The notes beneath the pieces were generated by a model. That model ran no database searches, was not told the DNA's origin, and saw only the letters and a program-made list of their open reading frames with translations. The position numbers and the translations under genes are program-made. This document shows positions 25,746-37,552 of a stretch of 64,000 bases of DNA, piece after piece. Position 1 is the first letter of the stretch, and each line of letters begins with the position of its first letter. The DNA comes from Novosphingobium sp. AP12. GTDB lineage: Bacteria; Pseudomonadota; Alphaproteobacteria; Sphingomonadales; Sphingomonadaceae. The stretch covers positions 1 through 64,000 of the forward strand of contig NZ_AKKE01000037.1 of the NCBI RefSeq assembly GCF_000281975.1, in the 5' to 3' direction.

Positions 25746-26912
25746 TCAGGCGATGGGCTCGGCGACGATACGCTGGAGGTAATTGCCTGCATAGTCGATG
25801 CAAAGCTCGGCCCAGAGTAGCTTGTGGTCCGACATCTGATGCTTGCGGTAGTAGCTGCGGAAGTAGTCCATGGCCTCGTCGCGCGGTCGCTCGGCGGGTC
25901 GTCCTTCTTTGGGGTCCTTGCGCGTGGAGAGGACCGGAAGGCCCGCCTTGTCGACGTAATGGCCGGCATCCTCGTCGCGGTAGATGTAGTCGAACATGTC
26001 GAAGACGCCCGAATCGAGCACCTTGAAGCCGGGGTGCGCCGCCTTGTGGGCGATCTGGTCGTAGTGCTTGCCGCTGCCCTCGATCTCGGCGTGCTGCTTT
26101 TCCTCGACGGTGAAACCGGCGTCCTTCAGCGCCTGCATGGTCTCGTGCTCGGGCGAGACGATGTTGAAGTCGCCGAGCAGGATGTAGTTCGAGTTCCAGC
26201 CCCCTTCCTTCGGGTCGGCCCAGTCGGCGGCGCGCTTTTCTCCGGCGCGGCGTTCGTTGTCCTGCCGTCTGGCCAGCAGGCCGGCGACCTTGGCGATTTC
26301 CTCGCGCCGGCGGACCATGTCGGGCGAGCCCTCCTTCTGGTCCTTGCCGTAGTGGATGTGGACGGTGCAGAGCCGGAAGCGCAGCCATCCGGCGCGGAAC
26401 GAGACGCCGAAAGGGGTGCGGGCGAACTGCAGGACGGCGTTGGTGCCGTCGGCGCCGGGGGCTGCGATCTCGTCGCCGGTGGGGAGGACGATTTCGCCCA
26501 CTTCGCGGCAGAACTCGACCTTGCCGGTACGGTAAAGGAAGGCGAGTCGCTCGCCGTTCCCCGCGCTGCCCTCGACCACGTCGGTGACGATGTAGTCCCA
26601 TCCCGAGCCGAGATACTTGTCGATCAGCTGCTCGAGCTTGGTGAGATCCTCATTGACCTCTTGCACCGCGACGAGATCGAAATGGTCAATGATTTCCGCG
26701 ATATAGAGCATCGATTCGACCGAGCGGTCATAGCCGCCGCCGTCGCCGAAGTGCATGATGTTCCAGGTCGCCAGCCTCAGCGAATGCTCGCTGGTGGTGG
26801 CGTGGACCTGCTCCTGGAGGCCGTCCTTGAGCGCGATAAGGCGCTCCGCCACGAAGCGGCGGTGTTCGGGGTTGGCGCGCAGTTCCCAGCGTACGGGGCG
26901 GATTATGCTCAT
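25746..26912 (-). CDS. Endonuclease/exonuclease/phosphatase family protein
   Basis: The 388-residue protein has the metal-dependent DNase I-like fold. Motifs are LATWNIMHFGDG (metal-binding Asn), LVAVQEVNED (catalytic Glu), ERLAFLYRTG, LLGDFNIV and the final SDHKLLWAEL with the catalytic Asp-His. There is no signal peptide, so it should act in the cytoplasm. The family covers nucleases and phosphodiesterases of many substrates; which one applies cannot be told. The 190 bases between it and the old yellow enzyme gene hold no gene. Confidence 0.85.
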   Translation of the reverse strand: MSIIRPVRWELRANPEHRRFVAERLIALKDGLQEQVHATTSEHSLRLATWNIMHFGDGGGYDRSVESMLYIAEIIDHFDLVAVQEVNEDLTKLEQLIDKYLGSGWDYIVTDVVEGSAGNGERLAFLYRTGKVEFCREVGEIVLPTGDEIAAPGADGTNAVLQFARTPFGVSFRAGWLRFRLCTVHIHYGKDQKEGSPDMVRRREEIAKVAGLLARRQDNERRAGEKRAADWADPKEGGWNSNYILLGDFNIVSPEHETMQALKDAGFTVEEKQHAEIEGSGKHYDQIAHKAAHPGFKVLDSGVFDMFDYIYRDEDAGHYVDKAGLPVLSTRKDPKEGRPAERPRDEAMDYFRSYYRKHQMSDHKLLWAELCIDYAGNYLQRIVAEPIA

Positions 26913-27015
26913 GACGGCCTCCCTCGCGGGGCTGCCCCAAGGCGTACCTTAAGCGCACCTGACCCGCCCTAGCGTTCACCCAGACTGCCACGAGCTGGTG
27001 GCAGGCGGAAGACGG

Positions 27016-28230
27016 TCAGGCGGCTTCGCGCATTTCCAGCCGTTCCCAGATCTCGGCAAGGGCGTCGGTCAGCTCGCGCATCATTTCCTCGGTATGCGCC
27101 GGGCCGGGCGTGAAGCGCAGTCGCTCGGTGCCGCGCGGCACGGTCGGGAAATTGATCGGCTGCACATATGCGCCGTATTCGGCGAGCAGGATGTCGCTGA
27201 TCTGCTTGGCGCGGACCGGATCGCCCACCATCAGCGGCACGATGTGCGTGGTCGAATCCATGACCGGCAGGCCCGCATCGCGGAACATCTGCTTCATCAT
27301 CGCCGCCGAGCGCTGCTGGCCCTCGCGTTCCTCGCTCGAGCTCTTGAGGTGCTTGACCGAAGCGAGCACGCCCGCGACCAGCACCGGCGACAGCGAGGTC
27401 GTGAAGATGAAGCCCGGCGCGTAGGAGCGGATGCAGTCGATGATCTTGGTGTTGGTGGCGATGTAGCCGCCCATCACGCCGAAGGCCTTGCCCAGCGTGC
27501 CCTCGATGATGTCGATGCGGTGCGCCGCCTCGTCACGGTCGGTGATGCCGCCGCCGCGCGGGCCGTACATGCCGACCGCGTGGACCTCGTCGATGTAGGT
27601 GAGGGCGTTGTACTTGTCCGCCAGGTCGCAGATCGCGTGGATCGGGGCGACGTCGCCGTCCATCGAATAGACCGACTCGAAGGCGATCAGCTTGGGCACG
27701 TTCGCGTCGGTCTCGGCCAGCAGTTCCTCGAGGTGTTCGAGGTCGTTGTGGCGCCAGACCTTCTTCTCGCAGCCCGAGTTGCGGATGCCGGCGATCATCG
27801 AGGCGTGGTTCAGCTCGTCCGAGAAGATCACGCAGCCCGGCAGCAGCTTGGCGAGGGTGGAGAGCGTGGCGTCGTTCGAGACATAGCCCGAGGTGAACAG
27901 CAGCGCGCCCTGCTTGCCGTGCAGGTCGGCCAGCTCGTGCTCCAGCTCGATGTGGTAGTGGGTGTTGCCGCCGATGTTGCGGGTGCCGCCGGAGCCGGCG
28001 CCGACGTCGTGCAGCGCCTCTTCCATGGCCTCGATGACCTTGGGGTGCTGGCCCATCGCGAGATAGTCGTTCGAACACCAGACCGTGATCGGCTTCGGCC
28101 CGTTGTGGCCGGCGAAGCAGCGGGCGTTCGGATAGGCGCCCTTGTTGCGCAGGATGTCGATGAAGACGCGGTAACGGCCCTCGGAGTGGAGCCGCTCGAT
28201 CGCCTGGTCGAAAATGTGTTCGTAGTTCAC
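27016..28230 (-). CDS. hemA: 5-aminolevulinate synthase
   Basis: HemA condenses glycine and succinyl-CoA to 5-aminolevulinate, the start of the C4 (Shemin) route to heme used by Alphaproteobacteria. The 404-residue protein shows [38 protein letters not shown] and the PLP lysine Lys248 in [16 protein letters not shown]. The start is GTG 28230 ([13 protein letters not shown]); the frame stays open to 28455, but that part is not homologous. Succinyl-CoA could be supplied by the methylmalonyl-CoA mutase encoded at 51-53 kb. Confidence 0.96.
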   Translation of the reverse strand: MNYEHIFDQAIERLHSEGRYRVFIDILRNKGAYPNARCFAGHNGPKPITVWCSNDYLAMGQHPKVIEAMEEALHDVGAGSGGTRNIGGNTHYHIELEHELADLHGKQGALLFTSGYVSNDATLSTLAKLLPGCVIFSDELNHASMIAGIRNSGCEKKVWRHNDLEHLEELLAETDANVPKLIAFESVYSMDGDVAPIHAICDLADKYNALTYIDEVHAVGMYGPRGGGITDRDEAAHRIDIIEGTLGKAFGVMGGYIATNTKIIDCIRSYAPGFIFTTSLSPVLVAGVLASVKHLKSSSEEREGQQRSAAMMKQMFRDAGLPVMDSTTHIVPLMVGDPVRAKQISDILLAEYGAYVQPINFPTVPRGTERLRFTPGPAHTEEMMRELTDALAEIWERLEMREAA

Positions 28231-28346
28231 GGTTGAGACTGTGTCCTGCGTTGCCTGTCCTGCGCGCCCCACCGGGGAACCAGATAGCTTTTCCGGCGGC
28301 CAATACCTTATCGTGTGATCCATTGCCAGTCGCTTGTGCCTTGGGT

Positions 28347-29183
28347 CTAATCGGAAAACGTGCCTGCGGAAAACGGAACTTTGCCCGGCTCGTGACCGCT
28401 CACGATGACCATCTGCGGCGCGGCGCGGTGGAGCGCATCGATCGTCATCAACCACGACAGGTTTTCACGGCGGTAACCGGCCTTCTCGCCGCGCGTTGCA
28501 AGGCGTGCGGGAAGGCGCTGCCGGCGCCAGCTTGCCGCGAGCCTGGCGACGTCGCCGGTGAATAGATATTCGCGGTCATTAGCCATCCACACGTAGACCA
28601 TGGCAGACCCCGAGCCGAGGCCTGGCACGGGGATCACCACCACGCCCGGTGCCGGCGCGTAGGGGGCGGTGCCCCCTGGCGGCAGCTCTCCGCCGGGCCG
28701 ACGCGTGCCGGATACATGGCCGCCGTTGTGGATCGGCCGGTCGGACAGCAGAAGCGCGTGGGCCGCCCTGCCGAGCGCGCGGTCTATGCGCGCCTGGGCC
28801 TGCGGATCGTAACTGTCGAAGTCATGCGCGCGCGCCGCCTTCGCCGTGGTTCCCGCGTCTATCACCAGGGGGGCGCCGCCCGGCACCACGAGTTCGTAGG
28901 CCCGGACCTCGGTGGGCGTCGTACGCAACCCGCTGCCCGCCACGATCATGTTGCGCGAGATGTACCTGTAACCGACCGTCTCGACCCGCAGCGCTGCCGG
29001 GCGCGCGCCCTCCGGCCCCGCGGCGAGAGCGCGAAGCTGGGCGATCGTCACCGGCCTTGCCACGGGCTCGGCATTCGCCTTTCCGGCATCCGGATCGAAC
29101 CCGGGGTCGATCAGGTACCAGTAGTAGGGAATTCCGATGATGAGCAGTACCGACAACAACCAGATGTTCAGGCGTCGCGTCAA
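28347..29183 (-). CDS. Metallo-beta-lactamase-fold protein with degenerate metal site
   Basis: The 278-residue product has an N-terminal hydrophobic segment (about residues 7-24), so it is membrane-anchored or exported. The rest follows the metallo-beta-lactamase plan: [45 protein letters not shown] and VIVSGHEPG. The usual HxHxDH reads SDRPIH (Ser147, Arg149, Ile151, His152), and the His of the PGH motif is Leu189. Asp211 and His264 remain. It therefore probably does not bind two zinc ions. Its ATG overlaps the murI stop as ATGA. Confidence 0.72.
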   Translation of the reverse strand: MTRRLNIWLLSVLLIIGIPYYWYLIDPGFDPDAGKANAEPVARPVTIAQLRALAAGPEGARPAALRVETVGYRYISRNMIVAGSGLRTTPTEVRAYELVVPGGAPLVIDAGTTAKAARAHDFDSYDPQAQARIDRALGRAAHALLLSDRPIHNGGHVSGTRRPGGELPPGGTAPYAPAPGVVVIPVPGLGSGSAMVYVWMANDREYLFTGDVARLAASWRRQRLPARLATRGEKAGYRRENLSWLMTIDALHRAAPQMVIVSGHEPGKVPFSAGTFSD

Positions 29184-30028
29184 AACCTCTCGACCTCAAG
29201 CAACCCGTACTGCGCCAGCTTCGTGCGGTACGCATCGGGCACGTCTCCCGCTCCGGTGAATAGCGCCCGGTCGGGGACTTTGCGAGCGTATTCCTGTCCC
29301 GTCGTGAGACGCGCGATCTGGCGTGCAATGCCTTGTGCGCCGTGGACGAAACGGACCTGCGGGCCCAGTGCCTCGGCCAGTTCCGCCTCTACCAGCGGGA
29401 AATGGGTGCAGGCCAGCACGACCGTGTCCATCAGTTCTCCGCCGGGCTGGCTGCGCAGCGCGTCGGCGGCGTGCCGGATCGCCGCGGGATCGACCGGCTC
29501 GCCGCGCAGCTTCGCCTCCGCCGCCTCCACAAGGCCGGGTGCGCCGTGGCGCAGCAGGCGTTTGTCGGCGGCGAATTCCTGTTCCAGCCGGTCGACGTAG
29601 ACCTGCCGGACGGTTGCCTCGGTGCCGAGCAGGCCGATCACGCCGGTACGGGTCATCGCTGCCGCCGGCTTGATCGCGGGCACGGTGCCGACGATCGGCA
29701 CCTCCAGCACCTCGCGCACCATGCCCAGCGCGATCGTCGAGGCGGTGTTGCAGGCGATGCAGACGAGGCGCGGACGGAAGCGCTCGGTCATGCGGCCCAG
29801 CAGCCCGGCGACGCGCGCGGCGACCTGTGCCTCGGTTTTGGAGCCATATGGCAGGCCGGCCGTGTCGGCGGCATAGATGACCGGCGCATCGGGCAATGCC
29901 CGGCGCACTTCCTCGAGCACGGTGAGGCCGCCCACGCCCGAGTCGAACAGCAGGATCGGCGCCGATGGGTCGATATCGGCGGCACTCGTGGTGGCGCCGC
30001 TGGGCGCGCTCATCGTATCGGAAGCCAT
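29180..30028 (-). CDS. murI: Glutamate racemase
   Basis: MurI makes D-glutamate for peptidoglycan. The 282-residue protein shows FDSGVGGLTVL, YAADTAGLPYG, the first catalytic Cys in CIACNTAST and the second in LACTHFPLVE. ATG 30028 follows CCAGGG; ATG 30013 is also possible. An N-terminal extension of about 20 residues precedes the conserved part. The stop overlaps the start of the metallo-beta-lactamase-like gene, so the two are probably coupled. The gene is divergent from plsY. Confidence 0.95.
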   Translation of the reverse strand: MASDTMSAPSGATTSAADIDPSAPILLFDSGVGGLTVLEEVRRALPDAPVIYAADTAGLPYGSKTEAQVAARVAGLLGRMTERFRPRLVCIACNTASTIALGMVREVLEVPIVGTVPAIKPAAAMTRTGVIGLLGTEATVRQVYVDRLEQEFAADKRLLRHGAPGLVEAAEAKLRGEPVDPAAIRHAADALRSQPGGELMDTVVLACTHFPLVEAELAEALGPQVRFVHGAQGIARQIARLTTGQEYARKVPDRALFTGAGDVPDAYRTKLAQYGLLEVERF

Positions 30029-30138
30029 CGTTTTTCCCTGGACCTTGCCACCTGTTAACCGCGCGGGCGTGGACAGGGCAACGTCCAATGCTGCAACCCG
30101 TCTTCTGCTGGGCGCGATAGGGCGCTAAGGCACTGTCC

Positions 30139-30726
30139 ATGGAGTGGATTCCCGCAATTGCGATCGGCTACGCCCTCGGCTCCGTGCCGTTCGGCCTCAT
30201 CATCACCCGCCTGTTCGGCGCCGGCGACCTGCGTGCGATCGGTTCGGGCAACATCGGCGCGACCAACGTGCTGCGCACCGGCCGCAAGGGCCTTGCCGCG
30301 GCGACGCTGCTGCTCGACCTGGCGAAGGGGCTTGCCGCGGTGCTGATCGTCGGGCGGTTCTGGCCCGAATGGGCGCCTCTCGCCGGGCTGGGCGCGTTCC
30401 TCGGGCACTGCTTCCCGGTGTGGCTGGGCTTCAAGGGCGGCAAGGGCGTGGCCACCACGGCGGGCATCGCCTTCGGGCTCGCCTGGCCGGTGGGGCTGGC
30501 CTACGCGGTGACGTGGATCGGGCTGCTGGCGACGGTCAGGATATCCTCGGTCGCCGGCATGACCGCCGCGATCGTCGCGCCGCTGGCGGCTCTGGCGCTG
30601 GGCCAGCACGAGGCGGCGCTGGTGCTGGCCGCGATCGCCGCGCTCGTCCTGTTCCAGCACCGCGAGAACATCGCCCGCCTGCGCGCCGGCACCGAACCGC
30701 GCATCGGGAGCGGCAAGAAGGGATGA
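30139..30726 (+). CDS. plsY: Glycerol-3-phosphate acyltransferase (acyl-phosphate dependent)
   Basis: PlsY transfers an acyl group from acyl phosphate to glycerol-3-phosphate, the first step of phospholipid synthesis in the inner membrane. The 195-residue protein has several membrane segments and the three family motifs: SGNIGATNVLRTGRKG, GHCFPVWLGFKGGKGVAT and the C-terminal FQHRENIARLRAGTEP. Its stop overlaps the dprA start as ATGA. Confidence 0.96.
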   Translation: MEWIPAIAIGYALGSVPFGLIITRLFGAGDLRAIGSGNIGATNVLRTGRKGLAAATLLLDLAKGLAAVLIVGRFWPEWAPLAGLGAFLGHCFPVWLGFKGGKGVATTAGIAFGLAWPVGLAYAVTWIGLLATVRISSVAGMTAAIVAPLAALALGQHEAALVLAAIAALVLFQHRENIARLRAGTEPRIGSGKKG

Positions 30727-31844
30727 GCGCAGCGCAGGAGCAGACGCGCGCGCTTTCGCAGGAAGAGGCTTTTGCGCGCATCCGCCTGCTGCGCTCGCCC
30801 AATGTCGGGCCCGTCACCTACCGGCAGCTCATGGCCCGCTTCGGCGACGGGGTGAGCGCGGTCGAGGCGCTGCCCGACCTCGCCGGGCTTGCGGGCAAGT
30901 CGTACTCTCCGGCGCCCGAACGCCGCATCCACGACGAGATCGCCGCCGTGCGCAAGGCCGGTGCGCGCTATCTGTTCCACGATTCGCCCGACTATCCGCC
31001 CCTGCTTGCCGAGACCGAGGGCGCGCCGCCGATCCTGACCTTCCGGGGCGATGCCTCGGCGGCCTTGCGGCCCTGCGTGGCGGTGGTGGGCGCGCGCAAC
31101 GCCTCGGCCGCCGCGGTGCGGCTGGCGCGGGACATGGCGCATGATCTGGCGGGGGAGGGCTGGACGATCGTCTCCGGCCTGGCGCGCGGGATCGACGGAG
31201 CGGCACATCAGGGCGCGCTGGCGGCGGGCAGCACGGTCGGCGTCATCGCCAGCGGCATCGACATCGCCTACCCGCCCGAGCATGCCAATCTGCAGGAGGA
31301 AGTCGCCGCGCGCGGTCTGCTCCTCGCCGAACAGCCGCCCGGGACCGAGCCGCTGGCCCGTCACTTTCCGGCGCGCAACCGCATCATCGCGGGCCTCGCG
31401 GCGGGCACGCTGGTGGTGGAGGCGGCGCCCAAGTCGGGTTCGCTCATCACCGCGCGGCTGGCAGGCGAGATGGGGCGCGAAGTCATGGCGATCCCCGGCT
31501 CGCCGGTCGATCCGCGCTCGCACGGCTGCAACCAGCTGATCCGCGACGGGGCGATCCTGGTGCAGGGCGCGCAGGACGTGATCGAACTGCTGTCCGGCTT
31601 CACCGGCAATCCGCGCTCGAACGCGCGCGGTGCGGCGCGGGAGGGGGCATCGCCGCAGTGGCAGGTCGAGGACACCGGCGACCCCGCCGAAATCGCCGCG
31701 TACTTGTCCATCGCCCCCGTCGCGGTGGACGAACTCATCCGCCAGTCCGGCGCCAGTGCCGCTGCGGTGCAACTCGCCCTGCTCGAACTGGAACTGGCTG
31801 GCCGGCTGGTGCGCCACGCCGGAGGACGGGTCAGCAGCGGCTGA
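30723..31844 (+). CDS. dprA: DNA-processing protein DprA
   Basis: DprA binds single-stranded DNA and loads RecA during natural transformation. The 373-residue protein has an N-terminal SAM-like part (about residues 1-70). The Rossmann-like DprA domain follows, with VAVVGARNASAAAVRLA, SGLARGIDGAAHQGAL and FPARNRIIAGLA, and a C-terminal winged-helix region with VAVDELIRQSGASAAAVQ. The start is ATG 30723, overlapping the plsY stop; upstream in-frame sequence is a shadow of plsY. No competence pilus genes are in the window. Confidence 0.95.
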   Translation: MSAAQEQTRALSQEEAFARIRLLRSPNVGPVTYRQLMARFGDGVSAVEALPDLAGLAGKSYSPAPERRIHDEIAAVRKAGARYLFHDSPDYPPLLAETEGAPPILTFRGDASAALRPCVAVVGARNASAAAVRLARDMAHDLAGEGWTIVSGLARGIDGAAHQGALAAGSTVGVIASGIDIAYPPEHANLQEEVAARGLLLAEQPPGTEPLARHFPARNRIIAGLAAGTLVVEAAPKSGSLITARLAGEMGREVMAIPGSPVDPRSHGCNQLIRDGAILVQGAQDVIELLSGFTGNPRSNARGAAREGASPQWQVEDTGDPAEIAAYLSIAPVAVDELIRQSGASAAAVQLALLELELAGRLVRHAGGRVSSG

Positions 31845-32013
31845 GCGCATCGGCCAAAACTCGGCGCCACTACCCTGCGGACATCTGCGCACCCCGGCGA
31901 TTTCGCACGCCAAAGCGACCGAGCTCCTTTATCCCGCCTGGCGGATGCGCCAAGGGGCTCACCACATGACGGGACGATCAGGGGTTGACGCCCCGCCGGA
32001 CTGGGACCCACCT

Positions 32014-32045
32014 TGTACGTGTATGTATGCGTGCGCACACGCGTA
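32014..32045. promoter_or_regulatory. Perfect alternating pyrimidine-purine tract before topA (Z-DNA candidate)
   Basis: Every base from 32014 to 32045 alternates pyrimidine and purine, 32 bases without a break, ending 19 bases before the topA start. The right half is rich in CG and CA/TG steps (TGCGTGCGCACACGCG), which also allows the hairpin GCGTG-CGCA-CACGC. Such tracts can flip to left-handed Z-DNA under negative supercoiling. The 220-base region between dprA and topA otherwise shows TTGACG at 31985 but no good -10 partner. Confidence 0.6.
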
Positions 32046-32064
32046 AGGGCAGATCGAGAACATA

Positions 32065-34649
<2,585 letters not shown>

Positions 34650-34653
<4 letters not shown>

Positions 34654-34829
34654 GCGACAAGACTGCCAAGCACAAGCAGCCGTGGAAGCCCGAGGAACTG
34701 CAGAAGCTGCAGATCCTCGCAGGGAAGGGCAAGGGTCTCAAAGAGATCGCCAAGGCCCTCAACCGGACCGAGGAATCGACCAAGGACGCGGCCAAGCAGC
34801 ATAACATCGGCGTCGCGAAGGCCCGCTGA
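34650..34829 (+). CDS. Small basic helix-turn-helix-like protein coupled to topA
   Basis: A 59-residue product starts at ATG 34650, overlapping the topA stop as ATGA. It begins MSDKTAKHKQPWKPEELQKL and continues LAGKGKGLKEIAKALNRT, ending in NIGVAKAR. The pattern WKPEELQKL...KEIAKALNRTEEST looks like a homeodomain/Myb (SANT)-type helix-turn-helix. The charge is strongly basic. Nothing else is known to me about this family; it may be a DNA-binding partner or regulator linked with topoisomerase I, or simply a cotranscribed gene. Confidence 0.72.
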
Positions 34830-34832
34830 GGG

Positions 34833-36347
34833 CTACCGGACCTTCAGCCTCCACAGGCCGAACTTGCGCTGGCCCAGGGTAACCACGGCGTAGCGCTCGT
34901 AATGCGCATGCAGCACCGCCCGGACCAGTGTGCGGGTCGCCATATTGGGCCGGTTCGGGCGGCCCGTCTCCGCCATCACGACGACGCCCGGTCGGCTGGC
35001 CAGTGCGCGGCGCGTTTCCGCGACGGCATCGACGCCCAGCGCGCCAGCCTCGTTCATCGCGTTGAGGTGGCTGGGGAAAGCGAAGCGCGTCGGGACGCAG
35101 GCATTCGTCGTGCGATAGAGCGCGCTGTCGCCCTCGTAGACTAACAGGCAGCGGCCGTGCAGTTCCCGTGCGACGGTGCGGCTCGCCAAGCTGAACTCGG
35201 CCGCGGTGCCTCGCTCGATGACTTGCGCTGCCGGAACCGCAACGGCGCCGAGCAGGCCGACGCCCAGCAGCAGGCGTTCGTACCAGCGCTCGCCCGGATC
35301 CCCGCGGGCCAGCACGGGTGCGGCGAGCACGCACAGCGGAATGAGGACCGGGCCGAGATAATGGTCGTACCAAGTGCCGAACAGCAGGAACCCCGCTCCC
35401 GCGACCAGGCCCCACAGCCTCAGGTCGGACAGGACAGCAGGCCGCTCGCCGCGTGAGGGCGTCAGCCGTCCGGGAGCGATGAACAGGGCGAGCGCAAAGG
35501 GCATCAGCGCCAGGCTTTCCTTGGCAAGCCGGACGAGCCCTTCGCGCAGGTCCGACGACCGGCCAAGGATCGATAGGAAGTTGGCTTGCACGAAGGCATT
35601 GCCATGTCCGGCGAGCACGTAGGCAAGCATGACGACAGCGGTAGGGGCGAGTGCGGCGCATATCCATGCGCAGCCGGTGGCGGCGAGGCGGCCCGGCGGC
35701 CAGCCGTCGGCCCGTCCGCGCGCCAGTAGCATTAGGCCAAGGCCAAGCCCCTCGAACAGGACGGTGTACTTGATCTGCATGGCGAGGCCGAGCAGCAGCA
35801 TGGCCTGCAGTCCCCGCCGCGCCAGTGCCGGGTGTCGCGGCCTTGCGCGCACCTCGACCACGAGAAGGGCCGCGAGCGCCACGGGCAGGTTGTAGAACAC
35901 CGGCGACTGCCCCAACGCGACGTTGAACACCGGCTGCCAGAGCAGATAGAGGAGCCCGGCCATGCGCGCGGCCCGAGGCGGGGCGATCAACCGCGCGAGG
36001 CGCTCGATCACCAGCGCGGTCAGCACCGAGAACACGAGGCCGAGCACCTGGTAAGACAGTACCGGGTCGAAGGGCAGGGCATAGGCGGCCCGGAAAATCG
36101 CGAAGAGGCCCCAGGGCTTGCGGTCCCAGAGGTCGACGAAGGGCAGCGCGCCGTGCACCATGCGCTGACCGACGAGGAGGTAGAACTGTTCGTCGCTCTG
36201 GAATGCCGGCTTGCCCAGCATGATCAGTCGCAGCAGGAACGCGGCGGGAAGATAGAGGGTGAGGGAGGCAAAATTCGGCCGCCCCAGGCGCGGCGGCCTC
36301 ATGGGTGCGCCGAGGTGGCGCGCCCTCACTGCAATCGGCGCGACCAT
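34833..36347 (-). CDS. GT39/ArnT-like membrane glycosyltransferase
   Basis: The 504-residue polytopic protein has about ten membrane segments and GT-C features in its first loop: AFQSDEQFYLLVGQRMVHG (acidic pair after the first helix) and LWDRKPWGLFAIFRA, like the KP motif of the protein-mannosyl-/ArnT-type enzymes. Such enzymes move a sugar from a polyprenyl phosphate donor to lipid or protein in the periplasm. The acceptor is unknown. ATG 36347 follows AAGGG by six bases; a TTG at 36353 is the alternative. It converges on the small topA-linked gene with 3 bases between them. Confidence 0.8.
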   Translation of the reverse strand: MVAPIAVRARHLGAPMRPPRLGRPNFASLTLYLPAAFLLRLIMLGKPAFQSDEQFYLLVGQRMVHGALPFVDLWDRKPWGLFAIFRAAYALPFDPVLSYQVLGLVFSVLTALVIERLARLIAPPRAARMAGLLYLLWQPVFNVALGQSPVFYNLPVALAALLVVEVRARPRHPALARRGLQAMLLLGLAMQIKYTVLFEGLGLGLMLLARGRADGWPPGRLAATGCAWICAALAPTAVVMLAYVLAGHGNAFVQANFLSILGRSSDLREGLVRLAKESLALMPFALALFIAPGRLTPSRGERPAVLSDLRLWGLVAGAGFLLFGTWYDHYLGPVLIPLCVLAAPVLARGDPGERWYERLLLGVGLLGAVAVPAAQVIERGTAAEFSLASRTVARELHGRCLLVYEGDSALYRTTNACVPTRFAFPSHLNAMNEAGALGVDAVAETRRALASRPGVVVMAETGRPNRPNMATRTLVRAVLHAHYERYAVVTLGQRKFGLWRLKVR

Positions 36348-36475
36348 GTGCAACCCTTCCTGCCACCGGGCCGCACTGGACGGTTCCGGCTGGAGCGCCG
36401 GTTAGCGGGTCAAGTTTGCAGAAATGCGACGGGGGCCGGCCTGTAAAGCGGCTTGGCGGCGACCGCCCGCTCCAG

Positions 36476-37552
36476 TCAGCTTCGTTTGCGTGGCGTGGCG
36501 GTTGCGGCAGGAGTTGGGCTCGGCGACGGCGTTGCCGTGGGCGCCGGCACCGGCACGGCCGGTACGGGCGCGCCGGGGGCGGGCATGGTCGGCGCCTGGC
36601 CCGGCGGGTTGGAGCCTGGCTCCACCGTGACGGACGGCTTCATCGGCTTGACGCCGCCCTTGATGAGCCACCAGGCGATGTTGTCGGCGGTGGCCTGCAT
36701 GCCGGCCTTGTTGAGGTGCCATTGCAGCCCCTGCTGCCCGTCGTAGCCCTGCGGTGAGCCGATCATCCACGGCTCCTTGTCGCATGGGGTGTGCGTGGCG
36801 GAGGACTGGTTCATCTCGACCGCGATCACGCCGTGCGCCTGCGCGACGCGGCCGGTGATCTCGGCGAGGCGGCGGCCGATCTCGCGCACGATGGCGGCGT
36901 CGGTCTCGCTCACGGGGGTCGCGGCGCAGAGCCGGCCCGGTTTGGGCAGGGGGGTCAGGTACTGGACGAAGACGATGCGCGCGCGCGGCGCGGCGGCCTT
37001 GAGGCGGCGCGCGATCTCATTCAGCTGCGCCTCGTCTCGCACGTAGTCGGCTTCGGTGGGAATGCGGACGGCACCGCAGGCGCGGGTCTTGGCGCCCGAG
37101 GCGGCGATGATCTTCGTGTTGAAGGCGCAAGTCGCCGAGAACAGGTTGCCGATGTAGGACAGGTCGTTGCCGCCGATCGTCACGGTGACGAGGCGGGTTT
37201 CGGCGGTGACGCTGGAAATCTGCGGCGGAATCTCGCTCCATGGTCCGAGGACATGGTCAGTCGTCGCGCCGGAGCACGAGCGGTCGATCAGCACCATGCC
37301 GAAGCGCTCGGCGAGGAGGGTGGGATAGTTGTTGAGGCTCTGCCCGCAGCGCGCCGGCCAGCTGGGCTTGGAGGGCGGAAGCTGGGGGCCCGCCGCGAAG
37401 GACGAGCCAATGGCGACGTAGCGCGCGCCCGAGAAGCTCTCCTCGGCCGCGGCGACCTGTGTCTTCTCGGCGGCGACGGCCTTCATGTAGGGCGTGGCGC
37501 AGCCGCCGAGCAGCAGCGCCGTGGCGGCGATCGAACCCAGCGCTGCCTTCAT
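36476..37552 (-). CDS. SGNH/GDSL-type hydrolase, predicted lipoprotein
   Basis: The 358-residue product has a signal peptide with lipobox LLGGC (Cys18), so it should be lipid-anchored. The SGNH blocks are VAIGSSFAAG (block I, catalytic Ser, GSS instead of GDS), TIGGNDLSYIG (block III) and a His in WHLNKAGMQ (block V). I do not see the usual Asp three residues before that His. The C-terminal 60 residues are proline-alanine-threonine-rich (SPSPTPAATATP). ATG 37552 overlaps the era stop as TGATG; GTG 37555 is an alternative. It is the last gene after lepB-rnc-era. Confidence 0.82.
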   Translation of the reverse strand: MKAALGSIAATALLLGGCATPYMKAVAAEKTQVAAAEESFSGARYVAIGSSFAAGPQLPPSKPSWPARCGQSLNNYPTLLAERFGMVLIDRSCSGATTDHVLGPWSEIPPQISSVTAETRLVTVTIGGNDLSYIGNLFSATCAFNTKIIAASGAKTRACGAVRIPTEADYVRDEAQLNEIARRLKAAAPRARIVFVQYLTPLPKPGRLCAATPVSETDAAIVREIGRRLAEITGRVAQAHGVIAVEMNQSSATHTPCDKEPWMIGSPQGYDGQQGLQWHLNKAGMQATADNIAWWLIKGGVKPMKPSVTVEPGSNPPGQAPTMPAPGAPVPAVPVPAPTATPSPSPTPAATATPRKRS

